Notes under the pieces: model-generated
What the model was told of the DNA's origin: nothing
Database searches by the model: none
The model's input: the letters and a program-made list of their open reading frames with translations, nothing else
Shown: positions 17,395-25,583 of the stretch, in pieces
Position numbering within the stretch: the stretch's first letter is position 1
How the letters are laid out: every line of letters starts with the position of its first letter
Source of the DNA: Deltaproteobacteria bacterium Ga0077539
GTDB lineage: Bacteria; Myxococcota_A; Polyangia; Polyangiales; Ga0077539
Reading direction: 5' to 3'
DNA length: 64,000 nt
Assembly: GCA_001465015.1 (NCBI GenBank)
Contig: LNEO01000254.1
Span: 22,630 to 86,629 of the forward strand
Program-made: the position numbers and the translations under genes

Positions 17395-18189
17395 TTACAC
17401 GCCGAGCATCTGGCCGCCGCCGAGCAGGGACATGCCTCCGTCGCACAAGAGGACGGCGCCGGTGATGTAGCGGCCCGCTGGCGACGCGACGAAGAGGCAG
17501 AGGTCCGCGATGTCGTCGCGGGTGCCCCACGTGCGAAGCGGCATCGCCTCGGCGATTCTGGCCCTAGACTCTTCGGTCGGGGCGAGGCGGCGCATTCCTT
17601 CGGTGTCGTCGATGGGGCCTGGGGACACGGACACGACGCGCACTCCGAGCGGGCCCCACTCGAGCGCGAGGGTCTTGGTCAGCATGTCGACCCCCGCCTT
17701 CGCAGCGCACACGTGCGACTGCATGGGGTACGGGATGAACGCTTGCGGCGCGGAGATGTTGATCACCACCGCCCCTGGCTGACGCAGTCGCTCGAACGCC
17801 GCCCGGGCGGCGTTGAACGTCCCGAGCACGTCGATCTCCAGCACGGCCTTGAAGCCGTTTGCGCTCATCACCGCGGCCGGAGCAGGAAAATTGCCCGCGG
17901 CCCCGCACACGAGCACGTCGATCGGCCCGCGCGCCTCGTGCACCGCGACCATCACCGACTCGAGGGTCTTGAATTCACGCACATCACACGGGTGCGCGCT
18001 CGCGCTGCCTCCGGCGGCGACGATGGACTCGACGGCGACGTCGAGCTTCTCTTTCGTGCGGCCGATCAGCGCGACGTGCGCCCCGTGCTGCGCGAGGCGC
18101 TCGGCGACGCGCAGGTTGATCCCGCTCCCGCCGCCGGTGATCACCGCGGTCTTGCCTTCGAACAATCGCTCTTTGAAAATGCTGCTCAT
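17395..18189 (-). CDS. Short-chain dehydrogenase, 2,4-dienoyl-CoA reductase-like
   Basis: The product is 264 residues. The Rossmann nucleotide loop is TGGGSGIN near residue 17. NADPH-type binding is suggested by ALIGRTKEKLD and CDVREF. The usual SDR Tyr-x3-Lys reads as HVCAAKAGVD: Lys is kept but the Tyr is absent, as in 2,4-dienoyl-CoA reductases (DECR), which use a different Tyr. The phrase GPLGVRVVSVSPGPIDDTEGMRR and the C-terminal GAVLLCDGG also fit DECR-like enzymes, which reduce 2,4-dienoyl-CoA during unsaturated fatty-acid oxidation. ATG 18189 shares one base with the msrB stop (TGATG), so the two are translationally coupled. In the Lva pathway an SDR fills the LvaD place, but this one looks DECR-like. 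Confidence 0.88.
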   Translation of the reverse strand: MSSIFKERLFEGKTAVITGGGSGINLRVAERLAQHGAHVALIGRTKEKLDVAVESIVAAGGSASAHPCDVREFKTLESVMVAVHEARGPIDVLVCGAAGNFPAPAAVMSANGFKAVLEIDVLGTFNAARAAFERLRQPGAVVINISAPQAFIPYPMQSHVCAAKAGVDMLTKTLALEWGPLGVRVVSVSPGPIDDTEGMRRLAPTEESRARIAEAMPLRTWGTRDDIADLCLFVASPAGRYITGAVLLCDGGMSLLGGGQMLGV

Positions 18190-18893
18190 CACGCCCTGCT
18201 CGCTTGCGCCGCCGCGAAGAGCAGCGACGCCGAGTTGATACAGTATCGAAGGCCGGTCGGCGCGGGTCCGTCGTCGAACACGTGCCCCATGTGCCCCCTG
18301 CAGCGAGCGCAGTGCACTTCGTCGCGTGACATCCCGTGGGAGTCGTCGGTCTGTTGCTCGATCCGCCCTGCGGCGATCGGCCGCGTAAACGACGGCCACC
18401 CAGTGCCAGAGTCGAATTTGTCCTCCGAAGAGAAGAGCTCGAGCTCGCAGCCAGCGCAGCGATAGACGCCGCGCTCGTGGTTGTTCCAGAAGGCGCCCGA
18501 GAAGGCCCGCTCTGTCCCTTGCTCGCGAAGCACTTCGAACTGCTCGGGGGTGAGCCTGCGTCGCCACTCGTCCGCCGTCAGCGCGCGCCAGTCGGCCGGG
18601 GCCCCCGCGCTCGGCGGCGTCGCCGTCACGACCGCAGCGCTGCTGTTGGAAGGAGGCGCCGCGTTGGCGCCAGCGCTCGAGTCGCCCCCAGGAACTCCGC
18701 CTGCGCCCCTCGACGACTCGCGCGAGCGGCAGGCGGACCACAGCCCAGCGAGGCCGCAAACCGCGAGACCCAGCGACGCTCGCCGCGATAGCCAGCTCGA
18801 ACCAGAAGCTTCTGCCTTGGACCTGGGGCGCGTTGGTTCAGTCACGAATCGCTCTGTCGACACAGTACGCCGTCGTCGCTCGAGCGGTTTCAT
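18189..18893 (-). CDS. msrB: Peptide-methionine (R)-S-oxide reductase MsrB, lipoprotein form
   Basis: The product is 234 residues, longer than cytosolic MsrB (about 140) because of an N-terminal export region: SRRASLGLA then LAGLWSAC (Cys about residue 55), which looks like a twin-arginine-style signal with a lipobox, and a Gly/Ser/Ala-rich linker. The MsrB domain (about 100-230) has the zinc pairs CAGC and CARC, the substrate motif FDSGTGWPSF and the catalytic Cys in RYCINS. MsrB reduces methionine-R-sulfoxide in proteins; here it should act on envelope proteins. Its stop overlaps the SDR start by one base. The start lies only 17 bp from the divergent DUF6285-like gene. Confidence 0.93.
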   Translation of the reverse strand: MKPLERRRRTVSTERFVTEPTRPRSKAEASGSSWLSRRASLGLAVCGLAGLWSACRSRESSRGAGGVPGGDSSAGANAAPPSNSSAAVVTATPPSAGAPADWRALTADEWRRRLTPEQFEVLREQGTERAFSGAFWNNHERGVYRCAGCELELFSSEDKFDSGTGWPSFTRPIAAGRIEQQTDDSHGMSRDEVHCARCRGHMGHVFDDGPAPTGLRYCINSASLLFAAAQASRA

Positions 18894-18910
18894 CGTGCGA
18901 CAATCGGGCG

Positions 18911-19327
18911 ATGCAGCAGCGGCCCGACGTCCCGACGACCCTCGACGCCATCGTGCGATTTCTGCTCCAAGACCTGCACTCGACGGTGACCGACAAGGGG
19001 CTGCAGTTTCGTGTGCTGGTCGCCGCCAACGCGCTCAACCAGTGCGCCGCCGAGCTCAGAGCGGAGCCCGTGCGGTCGATCGATGAGCTCACGAGGCTGC
19101 AGGCGTTGATCCCGGATTTCGCTGTCCCAGACGAAGCTCGAGGGCCGACGGACGCCTCGCGACTCGCGATGGTGCGCGCGTTGGACCGCGAGCTTGCTGA
19201 GCAGCTTCGAGACAAGCGCCTCGGAGCGGAGGTCGACGGCCCCGTCCTCGAGCACCTCGTCGCGTCGCTGAGGGCGACGCTCGAAGCGACCAATCCGCGC
19301 TTCGATCTGTCCGACAAGATCGATTGA
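18911..19327 (+). CDS. DUF6285-like small protein (LvaB-like partner)
   Basis: The product is 138 residues from ATG 18911. The N-terminus (TTLDAIVRFLLQDL, then FRVLVAANALNQCAAEL) matches the pattern of DUF6285 proteins, which are usually encoded beside an APH-type phosphotransferase and an acyl-CoA dehydrogenase. In Pseudomonas putida the comparable LvaB is needed with the LvaA kinase for activity. The rest is helical and charged, with no signal peptide or membrane segment. The acyl-CoA dehydrogenase starts 19 bp downstream, so the two form an operon. The kinase gene itself lies upstream across the inverted SDR-msrB pair. The family assignment is from pattern memory, not a search. Confidence 0.7.
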   Translation: MQQRPDVPTTLDAIVRFLLQDLHSTVTDKGLQFRVLVAANALNQCAAELRAEPVRSIDELTRLQALIPDFAVPDEARGPTDASRLAMVRALDRELAEQLRDKRLGAEVDGPVLEHLVASLRATLEATNPRFDLSDKID

Positions 19328-19346
19328 ACGGGTACAATCCACGGCG

Positions 19347-20540
19347 ATGGATTTTTCACTGAGCGAAGAGCTCGCGACGCTGCGCGCCGCGGTGCGCGCG
19401 TTCGTCGACGAGCACGTCATCCCCAACGAGCGCGCGATCATCGACGAGGACAAAGAGCGGCGCACAGACACGCTCGCGACGCTGCAGCAACGAGCGAAGC
19501 GCGAGGGGCTCTGGGTCCCGCACCTGCCGGTCGCGCTCGGCGGGCGAGGGCTGGGGGTGATGGGCATGTGCGTGCTGTTTCGCGAGATGGGCCGCTCGCC
19601 AGTCGGCGCGAAGGTCTTCAATTGCGACGCGCCCGATCAGGGCAACATGGACCTTTTGCTCATGGCGGGCAGCGAAGCGCAGAAGGCTCGTTGGCTCGGG
19701 CCGCTCTGCGACGCGACGATGACGTCTGCGTTTTGCCTGACAGAACCAGCGCCAGGAGCAGGAGCAGACCCGACCAACTTGAAGACGCGCGCGACGCGCG
19801 ACGGCGACGGCTGGGTGATCGACGGGCACAAGTGGTACTCGACCGGCGGCGGGGCCGCGGGCGTGCTGCTCCTGATCGCGCGGACGAGCGATGACCCGAG
19901 GGGGGGCGCGACGGTGTTCATCGTTCCGCGCGACGCGGAGGGGGTCGTTCACGTCAGGGACTTCAAGACGATGGGCGACGAGCTGCTTCAGCACCGCGAG
20001 GCCGAGCTTCGCTTCGAGGGCGTACGCGTCGGAGACGACGCCGTGCTCGGGCGCGTCGGAGACGGATTTCGCCTGGCGCAAGTGAGGCTCGTGCCCGCGC
20101 GACTCACGCACTGCATGCGCTGGCTGGGCCTCGCCGATCGCGCGCTCACGATGTGTCGCGACTACCTCGCGACGCGCGTCGCCTTCGGAAAAACGCTGGC
20201 CCACCATCAAATGCTGCAGCGAATGATCGCCGAAAACGCCCGCGCGATTCACAGCGGAAACCTGATGACCGCCCACTGCGCGTGGATGCTCGAGCGCGGC
20301 GACGCCAAGGCCGCTCGCGCGTACTCGTCGATGGCCAAGAACCACGTCGCGCAGACGCTGTGCAAGGTGCTCGACGACGCGATCCAGATGCACGGCGGAC
20401 TCGGATACAGCGAGGATCTCCCGTTTTCGATCTGGTATCGCAGCGCCCGCGCAGCGCGCATCGCCGACGGCCCAGACGAAGTGCACGACATGGTCGTCGC
20501 GCGCGACTTCATGATGGGCCGCGTCGACCTACTCGTTTGA
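19347..20540 (+). CDS. Acyl-CoA dehydrogenase, ACAD10/11-like (LvaC-like)
   Basis: The product is 397 residues, a full-length acyl-CoA dehydrogenase. N-terminal helical domain about 1-120, middle beta domain with FCLTEPAPGAGADPTNL and the flavin segment WVIDGHKWYSTGGG, C-terminal helical domain with TRVAFGKTLAHHQM and MHGGLGYSEDLP. The end carries the RIADGPDEVH motif typical of the ACAD10/ACAD11 group instead of the YEGT motif. In that group the enzyme can act on 4-phosphoacyl-CoA produced by a partner kinase, releasing phosphate. With the phosphotransferase and DUF6285-like protein nearby, the same chemistry is plausible. Its 3' end overlaps the convergent dciA-like gene by 12 bp. Confidence 0.92.
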   Translation: MDFSLSEELATLRAAVRAFVDEHVIPNERAIIDEDKERRTDTLATLQQRAKREGLWVPHLPVALGGRGLGVMGMCVLFREMGRSPVGAKVFNCDAPDQGNMDLLLMAGSEAQKARWLGPLCDATMTSAFCLTEPAPGAGADPTNLKTRATRDGDGWVIDGHKWYSTGGGAAGVLLLIARTSDDPRGGATVFIVPRDAEGVVHVRDFKTMGDELLQHREAELRFEGVRVGDDAVLGRVGDGFRLAQVRLVPARLTHCMRWLGLADRALTMCRDYLATRVAFGKTLAHHQMLQRMIAENARAIHSGNLMTAHCAWMLERGDAKAARAYSSMAKNHVAQTLCKVLDDAIQMHGGLGYSEDLPFSIWYRSARAARIADGPDEVHDMVVARDFMMGRVDLLV

Positions 20541-21014
20541 CCGAGGAAGCGCCGCCCACTTCGACGCCACCCTGAGCAGCACCGATCGCAGACCGCTCGC
20601 GGGTACGGCGCGAATCGTCCGCGCCATCTCGTACGGAATCGGCGCGCGATTCGCCGCCTTGGGCTCCTCGCGAACCTCGCGCGCCTCGTCGATCTTCGGC
20701 AGGGGCCCGACCTTCAACCGGATCTCTTTCACGACCGAAGCGCCTGCGAGCTTTTGCACTCGGTGCAAGAGCGCTTCGCGAATCGGCTGAAGCTCCTGCA
20801 GCCACACGGGGTGCGCGACGTTGACGTAGAGCACGCCATCTCGCATCGCGATCGGCCGAGCGCGTCGCGCGACCTGCGGACCGACAGCCTGCTCCCACGC
20901 GGGCCACACGCCCAGCGCACGACGAACGAGCGCGCGGTCGCCGAGCGCCTCGGCGAGGAGCGTCCCGACGTGCGTGACGCCGATCGGTTCGTAGTGGCGC
21001 GAGCGACGAGCCAT
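20529..21014 (-). CDS. dciA: DciA/DUF721 family protein, replicative helicase loader
   Basis: The product is 161 residues. The N-terminal domain has the DUF721 signature: LVRRALGVWPAWEQAVGPQVA, ARPIAMRDGVLYVNVAHPVW, and LQPIREALLHRVQKL. DciA interacts with the DnaB helicase in bacteria that lack DnaC or DnaI-type loaders, so it fits chromosome replication initiation. A basic, Pro-containing C-terminal tail (about 100-161) is typical of the family, which often carries unordered extensions. The final four codons overlap the convergent acyl-CoA dehydrogenase. A 150-bp gap to the next gene holds no visible feature. Confidence 0.8.
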   Translation of the reverse strand: MARRSRHYEPIGVTHVGTLLAEALGDRALVRRALGVWPAWEQAVGPQVARRARPIAMRDGVLYVNVAHPVWLQELQPIREALLHRVQKLAGASVVKEIRLKVGPLPKIDEAREVREEPKAANRAPIPYEMARTIRAVPASGLRSVLLRVASKWAALPRSNE

Positions 21015-21164
21015 GCGTTGATGCCTCGCTTCGGCTTAGCACAGCGCGGCGCATCGCTCCCAATTTCACAACAACGCGAGGACCGCTCGACGATGCGACG
21101 AACTTCCTCGGTGGCGATCGATCGCGACGCGATGCACGACGCGCGCTCCGTCGCGTGACCGTGC

Positions 21165-21950
21165 TCAGCCGCTGCGGGCGCGGACAAACGCTTCCGCGCG
21201 CGCTCGGTCGATCGGGCCACCCGCGCGACCGTTGGCGCGCAGGTCGCTTCCCACGATGATGCCGTTCGCGACGCCGAGCCACTCGACGAGCGTGTCGGCG
21301 CGCACACCAGAGCCGACCCACACGGGCGCCTTCGTCGCGTGCTTCACCGCGAGGATCCCTTCGCGCGAAGCTTCTTCGCCGGTGCGCGCGCCGCTCACGA
21401 CGATCGCGTCCGCGAGCCCGCGCTCGACCGCTTCGAGGGCTTCGTCATCGATCGACGTTCCGCCGAGCGCCGAGCTGTGCTTCACGTCGACGTCCGCGAT
21501 CAGGCCCACTCGATCGAGCCCGAGCGCGCGCCGTGTTCGAAGCAGCCTCGCTGCGTCAGTCTCGATCACGCCCTGATCGGTCACCCGCGCGCCGACGAGG
21601 ATGTTGACCCGGATGAACTGCGCCCCGGTCGCGCTGGCGATCGCGAGCGCCGCGTGTCCATCGTTGCGCAAGACGTTGACGCCGAGGGGGAGCCCCGAGG
21701 TGCGCCGCACCAGCTCGCAGCACACCGTCATCGAAGCGACCGTCTCTGGCGGAACAGAGCCGCGAAAGAACGGCGCGTCGCCGAAGTTCTCGACGATGAC
21801 CGCATCGAAGCCCGCGGCCGCGAGGATCTCGCCGTCGCGCCGCGCGCTCTCGAGAATCGCCGAAAACGAGCCGCCGAATCGCGGCGCGCCTGGCAGCGCA
21901 GGAAGGTGGATGACGCCGATCAAAGGGGTACGGCCAGACAACAACTCCAT
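21165..21950 (-). CDS. BtpA/SgcQ family TIM-barrel protein
   Basis: The product is 261 residues from ATG 21950, preceded by AAGG five bases upstream. Longer upstream in-frame starts give a basic non-conserved leader and were rejected. The start motif PLIGVIHLPALPGAPRFGG and later segments VIVENFGDAPFF, GVNVLRNDGHAAL, IRVNILVGARVTDQG, IADVDVKHSSALG and VWVGSGVRADTL are hallmarks of the BtpA family. BtpA was named for photosystem I biogenesis in cyanobacteria; elsewhere (SgcQ-like members) the proteins look like sugar or nucleotide-related TIM barrels and no reaction is settled. No signal peptide is seen. Confidence 0.85.
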   Translation of the reverse strand: MELLSGRTPLIGVIHLPALPGAPRFGGSFSAILESARRDGEILAAAGFDAVIVENFGDAPFFRGSVPPETVASMTVCCELVRRTSGLPLGVNVLRNDGHAALAIASATGAQFIRVNILVGARVTDQGVIETDAARLLRTRRALGLDRVGLIADVDVKHSSALGGTSIDDEALEAVERGLADAIVVSGARTGEEASREGILAVKHATKAPVWVGSGVRADTLVEWLGVANGIIVGSDLRANGRAGGPIDRARAEAFVRARSG

Positions 21951-22073
21951 AGCGGCCTTCGTACAAAACCGAGAACCGAGCCCGCAAGCAAAGAGCGATA
22001 CAACCGCATCCTCGACGCGCTGCACAAACTCCATGCGCGAAGCGGGTTGCCGCGGTAGCGTCTGCAAGTCGGT

Positions 22074-23414
22074 ATGCGTCAGGCAACGCCTCGCGGATTT
22101 TCCCCAGTTCGAAGGATCATCGTGCTTCGCGGCGGACGTGTGTTCGCCGTCCTCGGCGCGGCCCTCTCTTCGCTCTGGCTGCGCGGCGCGCGAGCCGAGG
22201 CTCAATCGACGCCGAACGATGTCGCCCCGATCGATGCGACCATCGCGAACGACGCTGCGAGCGCCGACAGCGCCCGAGCTTCGAGCGAAGAGACGGTGTT
22301 GACCATCGACGCCGACGCCGGGCCCACCCCGGACGCCGCGGCGCAGGACGGCGGCGGATCGACGGTGCAGATCACGATGGCGCGCGTCGCGATCGTCGAT
22401 ACCGCGCCGATCGGCGTCGATCCGGTCGCCGCGACCTTTCTCAACAACGTCCTTCGCGAGCAGTTTACGAGGCTCGGGCTCTCGATCGTCGCGACCGACG
22501 ATCTCTACGCGGCCGCGCGACGATTGTCGCTCGGCTTTCCCGTACCCGAAGCCGGGCTCGCCGCGCTCGTGCGCGAGCTCAACTCGGACCTCGCGATCAC
22601 CTGCGAGCTCCGCGCGCGCAGCGGGTTCTACTTCGCGACCGTTCGCATGCGCCGGCGCGACGAGAGCACCGAGACGGGCATCGCGGTGGTCGCGACACAG
22701 TGGACGCTCGGTGATCGCGTGCGCGAAGCGGTCACGCTGCTCTTGCGCGGCAACAACCGGCTATCGCCTGGCGTCGCGTCGCCGTCGCTTCCGAACGAGC
22801 AGCTGCCGACGACGCTGCCGACGTCGTATTACCTCCCGTCGGTCACTGTTCCGAACCGGCCGCCGATCTTGTTGCACGCGCGACCGTTCGAGCTGAGCCT
22901 CGTCGGACACGCGGCGTTCAACCCGGGCCGCGACTCGTACGTCAACGGTCTGGCCGGCGTTCGGTTCGCATACTTTCCAATCGATCGCGTCGGCATCGTC
23001 GGATCGCTCTCGTACGCAAACCTCCGCGGCCGTGTGGGACGCGTGAACAATCTCTTGCCGCTCGTGGGCATCGAGAGCGGCGTCGACCTCGTTCCTTCCA
23101 TCGGCTTCTTCGTGCCGCTGCGGTTCGAAGTCGGCTACTTGCCGTTCAACGGCATCGTCGCGCGCGTGACCGCCGGCCTCGGGTTTACGCTGTACAAACA
23201 GCTTCGGCTCGAGATCGATCTCGTGCAGCCAACGCTCTGGATGGTCGGTGAAAACGCGTCGGTGACCCTCGATGTCGGCGTCGCGCTGACGTGGGTGTTC
23301 GGTCGCGATCGCACGCCCAGACAGAGACGACGTCGCCGCGCGACACCTTCGGCGACGAGCGGCAGTCAGCCCAACGCCAGCGCGCCGACGACCCAACCTC
23401 AGAACGCCCGCTGA
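22074..23414 (+). CDS. Outer-membrane-type beta-rich protein of unknown function
   Basis: The product is 446 residues with an N-terminal hydrophobic signal after a basic start (about residues 20-42, ending near RAEAQS). An Ala/Asp-rich linker (about 43-95) precedes a domain (about 100-220) with VAIVDTAPIGVDPVAATFL, LREQFTRLGLSIV and LNSDLAITCELRARSG, resembling periplasmic domains that combine alpha and beta segments. The C-terminal half alternates hydrophobic strands (PFELSLVGHAAFNPG, VRFAYFPIDRVGIVGSLSYA, SVTLDVGVALTWVFG), as in an outer-membrane beta barrel, followed by a basic, low-complexity tail. I do not recognise a family. A hairpin after the stop may terminate transcription. Confidence 0.7.
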   Translation: MRQATPRGFSPVRRIIVLRGGRVFAVLGAALSSLWLRGARAEAQSTPNDVAPIDATIANDAASADSARASSEETVLTIDADAGPTPDAAAQDGGGSTVQITMARVAIVDTAPIGVDPVAATFLNNVLREQFTRLGLSIVATDDLYAAARRLSLGFPVPEAGLAALVRELNSDLAITCELRARSGFYFATVRMRRRDESTETGIAVVATQWTLGDRVREAVTLLLRGNNRLSPGVASPSLPNEQLPTTLPTSYYLPSVTVPNRPPILLHARPFELSLVGHAAFNPGRDSYVNGLAGVRFAYFPIDRVGIVGSLSYANLRGRVGRVNNLLPLVGIESGVDLVPSIGFFVPLRFEVGYLPFNGIVARVTAGLGFTLYKQLRLEIDLVQPTLWMVGENASVTLDVGVALTWVFGRDRTPRQRRRRRATPSATSGSQPNASAPTTQPQNAR

Positions 23415-23437
23415 GCGGCGGACCCGCGTCCGCTCAG
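23411..23437. terminator. Hairpin between convergent genes
   Basis: CTGAGCGG at 23411-23418 pairs with CCGCTCAG at 23430-23437, spanning the stop of the outer-membrane protein gene and the end of the convergent glycosyltransferase gene. Inner GGAC/GTCC pairing extends the stem. It probably stops transcription from both sides. Confidence 0.5.
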
Positions 23438-23438
23438 C

Positions 23439-24146
23439 TCAGAGCCTTCCCATGATCGCGGCGGCGCGGAGCTTCCAGACCATTCCGATCGCTTCGGCGA
23501 AGATCTTCTGGCTCATCTTGCTCTGACCCGCGCGTCGATCCACGAACACGATCGGCACTTCGGTGACGCGCAGCCCCTTGAGCAGAACGCGATAGGTCAG
23601 CTCGATCTGAAACGAGTAGCCGTTGCTCTGCACTCGATCGAGCTCGATCGCTTCGAGTCCGCGCCGCGTAAACGCCTTGTAGCCGCTCGTCAGGTCGCGC
23701 ACCGACAGCCCGAGGATCGTCCGCGAGTAGAGCGATCCCCCCTTCGAGAGCAAGTGCCGACCGACGCCCCACCCCTCGACGCCGCCGCCGGGGATCACCA
23801 GGTCCGCGCCTTCGTCGATCGCGCGCAGAAAGTCCGGGATGTACTTCGGGTCGTGCGAGAGATCCGTGTCCATCTCGAACACGACGTCGTAGTTGTCCTC
23901 GAGCGCGCGACGAAACCCCGTGAGGTACGCGGTCCCCAGGCCCATCTTGCCGGGTCGGTGCATCACCTTCACCCGCGGGTCTTTGGCGGAGATCTCGTCG
24001 GCGAGCGCCCCCGTTCCGTCCGGCGAGTTGTCGTCGACGACCAGCACATCGACCGAAGGCGCGACTCCGAACACCAGCGAGAGAAACGTCTCGAGGTTGT
24101 CCTTCTCGTTGTATGTCGGCGTAATGATCAGAACGCGTCGAGCCAT
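23439..24146 (-). CDS. GT2 polyprenol monophosphomannose synthase-like glycosyltransferase
   Basis: The product is 235 residues from ATG 24146. The sequence has the dolichol/polyprenol-phosphate mannose synthase pattern: RVLIITPTYNEKDNL, VLVVDDNSPDGTGALADE, GLGTAYLTGFRRAL, the DxD-like EMDTDLSHDP near residue 93, and VPIVFVDRRAGQSKMSQKI. No C-terminal membrane segment is present, as in the short soluble DPM1-type form. Such enzymes transfer a sugar from GDP- or UDP-donor to polyprenyl phosphate, giving the lipid-linked donor for periplasmic glycosyltransferases. The GT at 41.1 kb could use such a donor, though that link is guesswork. Confidence 0.88.
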   Translation of the reverse strand: MARRVLIITPTYNEKDNLETFLSLVFGVAPSVDVLVVDDNSPDGTGALADEISAKDPRVKVMHRPGKMGLGTAYLTGFRRALEDNYDVVFEMDTDLSHDPKYIPDFLRAIDEGADLVIPGGGVEGWGVGRHLLSKGGSLYSRTILGLSVRDLTSGYKAFTRRGLEAIELDRVQSNGYSFQIELTYRVLLKGLRVTEVPIVFVDRRAGQSKMSQKIFAEAIGMVWKLRAAAIMGRL

Positions 24147-24278
24147 GAATCGCGCGGACTCTACCCCATCCGCTCGGGGCCAGCGCGACCGTTCGCACTC
24201 GCCGCGCGACCGTTCGCCGCAAAGGCGCGAGTCTCTACTGCATGCGCGCCGCGCCGTGTACGCTCTCGCTCTCGGTCG

Positions 24279-25583
24279 ATGCGCGCGTTGACGGCACTCC
24301 ACAGCACACCCGCGGCTCGCGCGACCCCTCGCCTGCCCCGGGCCGTCCCCGCCGCGCTTGCGTTTGGATCGCTGCTTCTCTGCGCGCGATCGAGCGTCGC
24401 GTCGCCGCAGGACCTGTTCGGATTCGGCGCCCGTGCGTCCGCGATGGGCGGAGTGGGCGGCGCGATCGCAGACGATTTCGCAGCGGTGCACGCGAACCCT
24501 GCAGGCCTCTCGCGCGCCCGCGAAATCGCCTTCTCGCTCGGCTATCAGGGCGCCGGGTTCATGCTCTCGCAGCAGCGCTCGGGCGCCGCTGCGACTCCGG
24601 TGCGGCAAGACATCTCGCGGGGAACGCTCATCGGCCTCGCCCTTCCGCTTCCGTTCGGAGGCGTGCTTCGCGAGCGAATCGTGATCGGCCTCGGGTTCTA
24701 CACGCCCACCGACGTGGTCGTCCGCGGGCGCATCTTGCGGCCGGAGACCGAGCAATTTCTTCTGCTGTCCGACCGAACGCAGACCGTCGCGATCCAAGCC
24801 GGCGTCGGCGTCGCGCTGCCGTGGGGCCTCCGTATCGGAGGCGGATTCGTCGCGCTCGCGGCCATTCGAGGCGGCGTCGTCATCGCGCAGGACAGCACGG
24901 GGCGCGTCGGATCGAGGGTCGACAACCAGCTCGTCAGCTCGTTTGCGCCCGTCGTGGGAGCGAGCTTCGAGCATTCGATCCTGCGCTCGAGCATCACCTT
25001 TCGGGGCGCGAGCGTCGGACGCTTCTCGGTCACCATCGAGGCCAGAGACATCGGCCTGCCGCTCCCGGTCTTCAACATCTCCGGGATCGCACAGTACGAT
25101 CCCTGGCAAATCGCAGCGGAAACGGGAGTGCAGCTCGAGGGCTGGTCGTTGCTCGCCGGGCTCACGTTCAAGCGCTGGAGCGAGTATCCCGGGCCGCTCG
25201 AGCGAACGACCGAACGATCGCCAGAGCCGCCGAGGCCTGCGACCAGCGACACGTTCATTCCTCGCTTCGGCTTCGAGAAGCAATGGGCGCGAAGGACGCA
25301 GCGTTGGTCGCTGCGCGGCGGATACTTCTACGAGCCCTCGCCCCTGCCCGCGCGGACACAGGGCGCGAACTACCTCGACAACGACCGGCACATCGTCACC
25401 TTGGGCGGAGCGGTGTCGGCAGTGTGGAGAGGATCTCGCGCCGGGTTCGAGCTGTTCTCGCAAGTGCATGTGCTCGCGCCCCGTGATTTCACGGACGGAA
25501 CAGTCACAACATCCGCCTCCCCAATCATCACCGCGCGCGGCGTGATCATCGCTGCCGGCGTGCAGTCCACGGTGACGTTCTGA
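24279..25583 (+). CDS. FadL/OmpP1-family outer-membrane transporter, first of a pair
   Basis: The product is 434 residues from ATG 24279. After a signal peptide (cleavage near SVASP) come the FadL hallmarks: FGFGARASAMGGVGGAIADD and VHANPAGLSRA near residues 45-80, which form the N-terminal plug region, and then about fourteen alternating hydrophobic strands ending in a terminal Phe. FadL-type porins take up long-chain fatty acids and other hydrophobic compounds. It has one base of overlap (TGATG at 25583) with a second FadL-type gene, so the two are coupled. A separate, earlier frame in the same region encodes a minus-strand protein and is not part of this gene. Confidence 0.88.
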   Translation: MRALTALHSTPAARATPRLPRAVPAALAFGSLLLCARSSVASPQDLFGFGARASAMGGVGGAIADDFAAVHANPAGLSRAREIAFSLGYQGAGFMLSQQRSGAAATPVRQDISRGTLIGLALPLPFGGVLRERIVIGLGFYTPTDVVVRGRILRPETEQFLLLSDRTQTVAIQAGVGVALPWGLRIGGGFVALAAIRGGVVIAQDSTGRVGSRVDNQLVSSFAPVVGASFEHSILRSSITFRGASVGRFSVTIEARDIGLPLPVFNISGIAQYDPWQIAAETGVQLEGWSLLAGLTFKRWSEYPGPLERTTERSPEPPRPATSDTFIPRFGFEKQWARRTQRWSLRGGYFYEPSPLPARTQGANYLDNDRHIVTLGGAVSAVWRGSRAGFELFSQVHVLAPRDFTDGTVTTSASPIITARGVIIAAGVQSTVTF

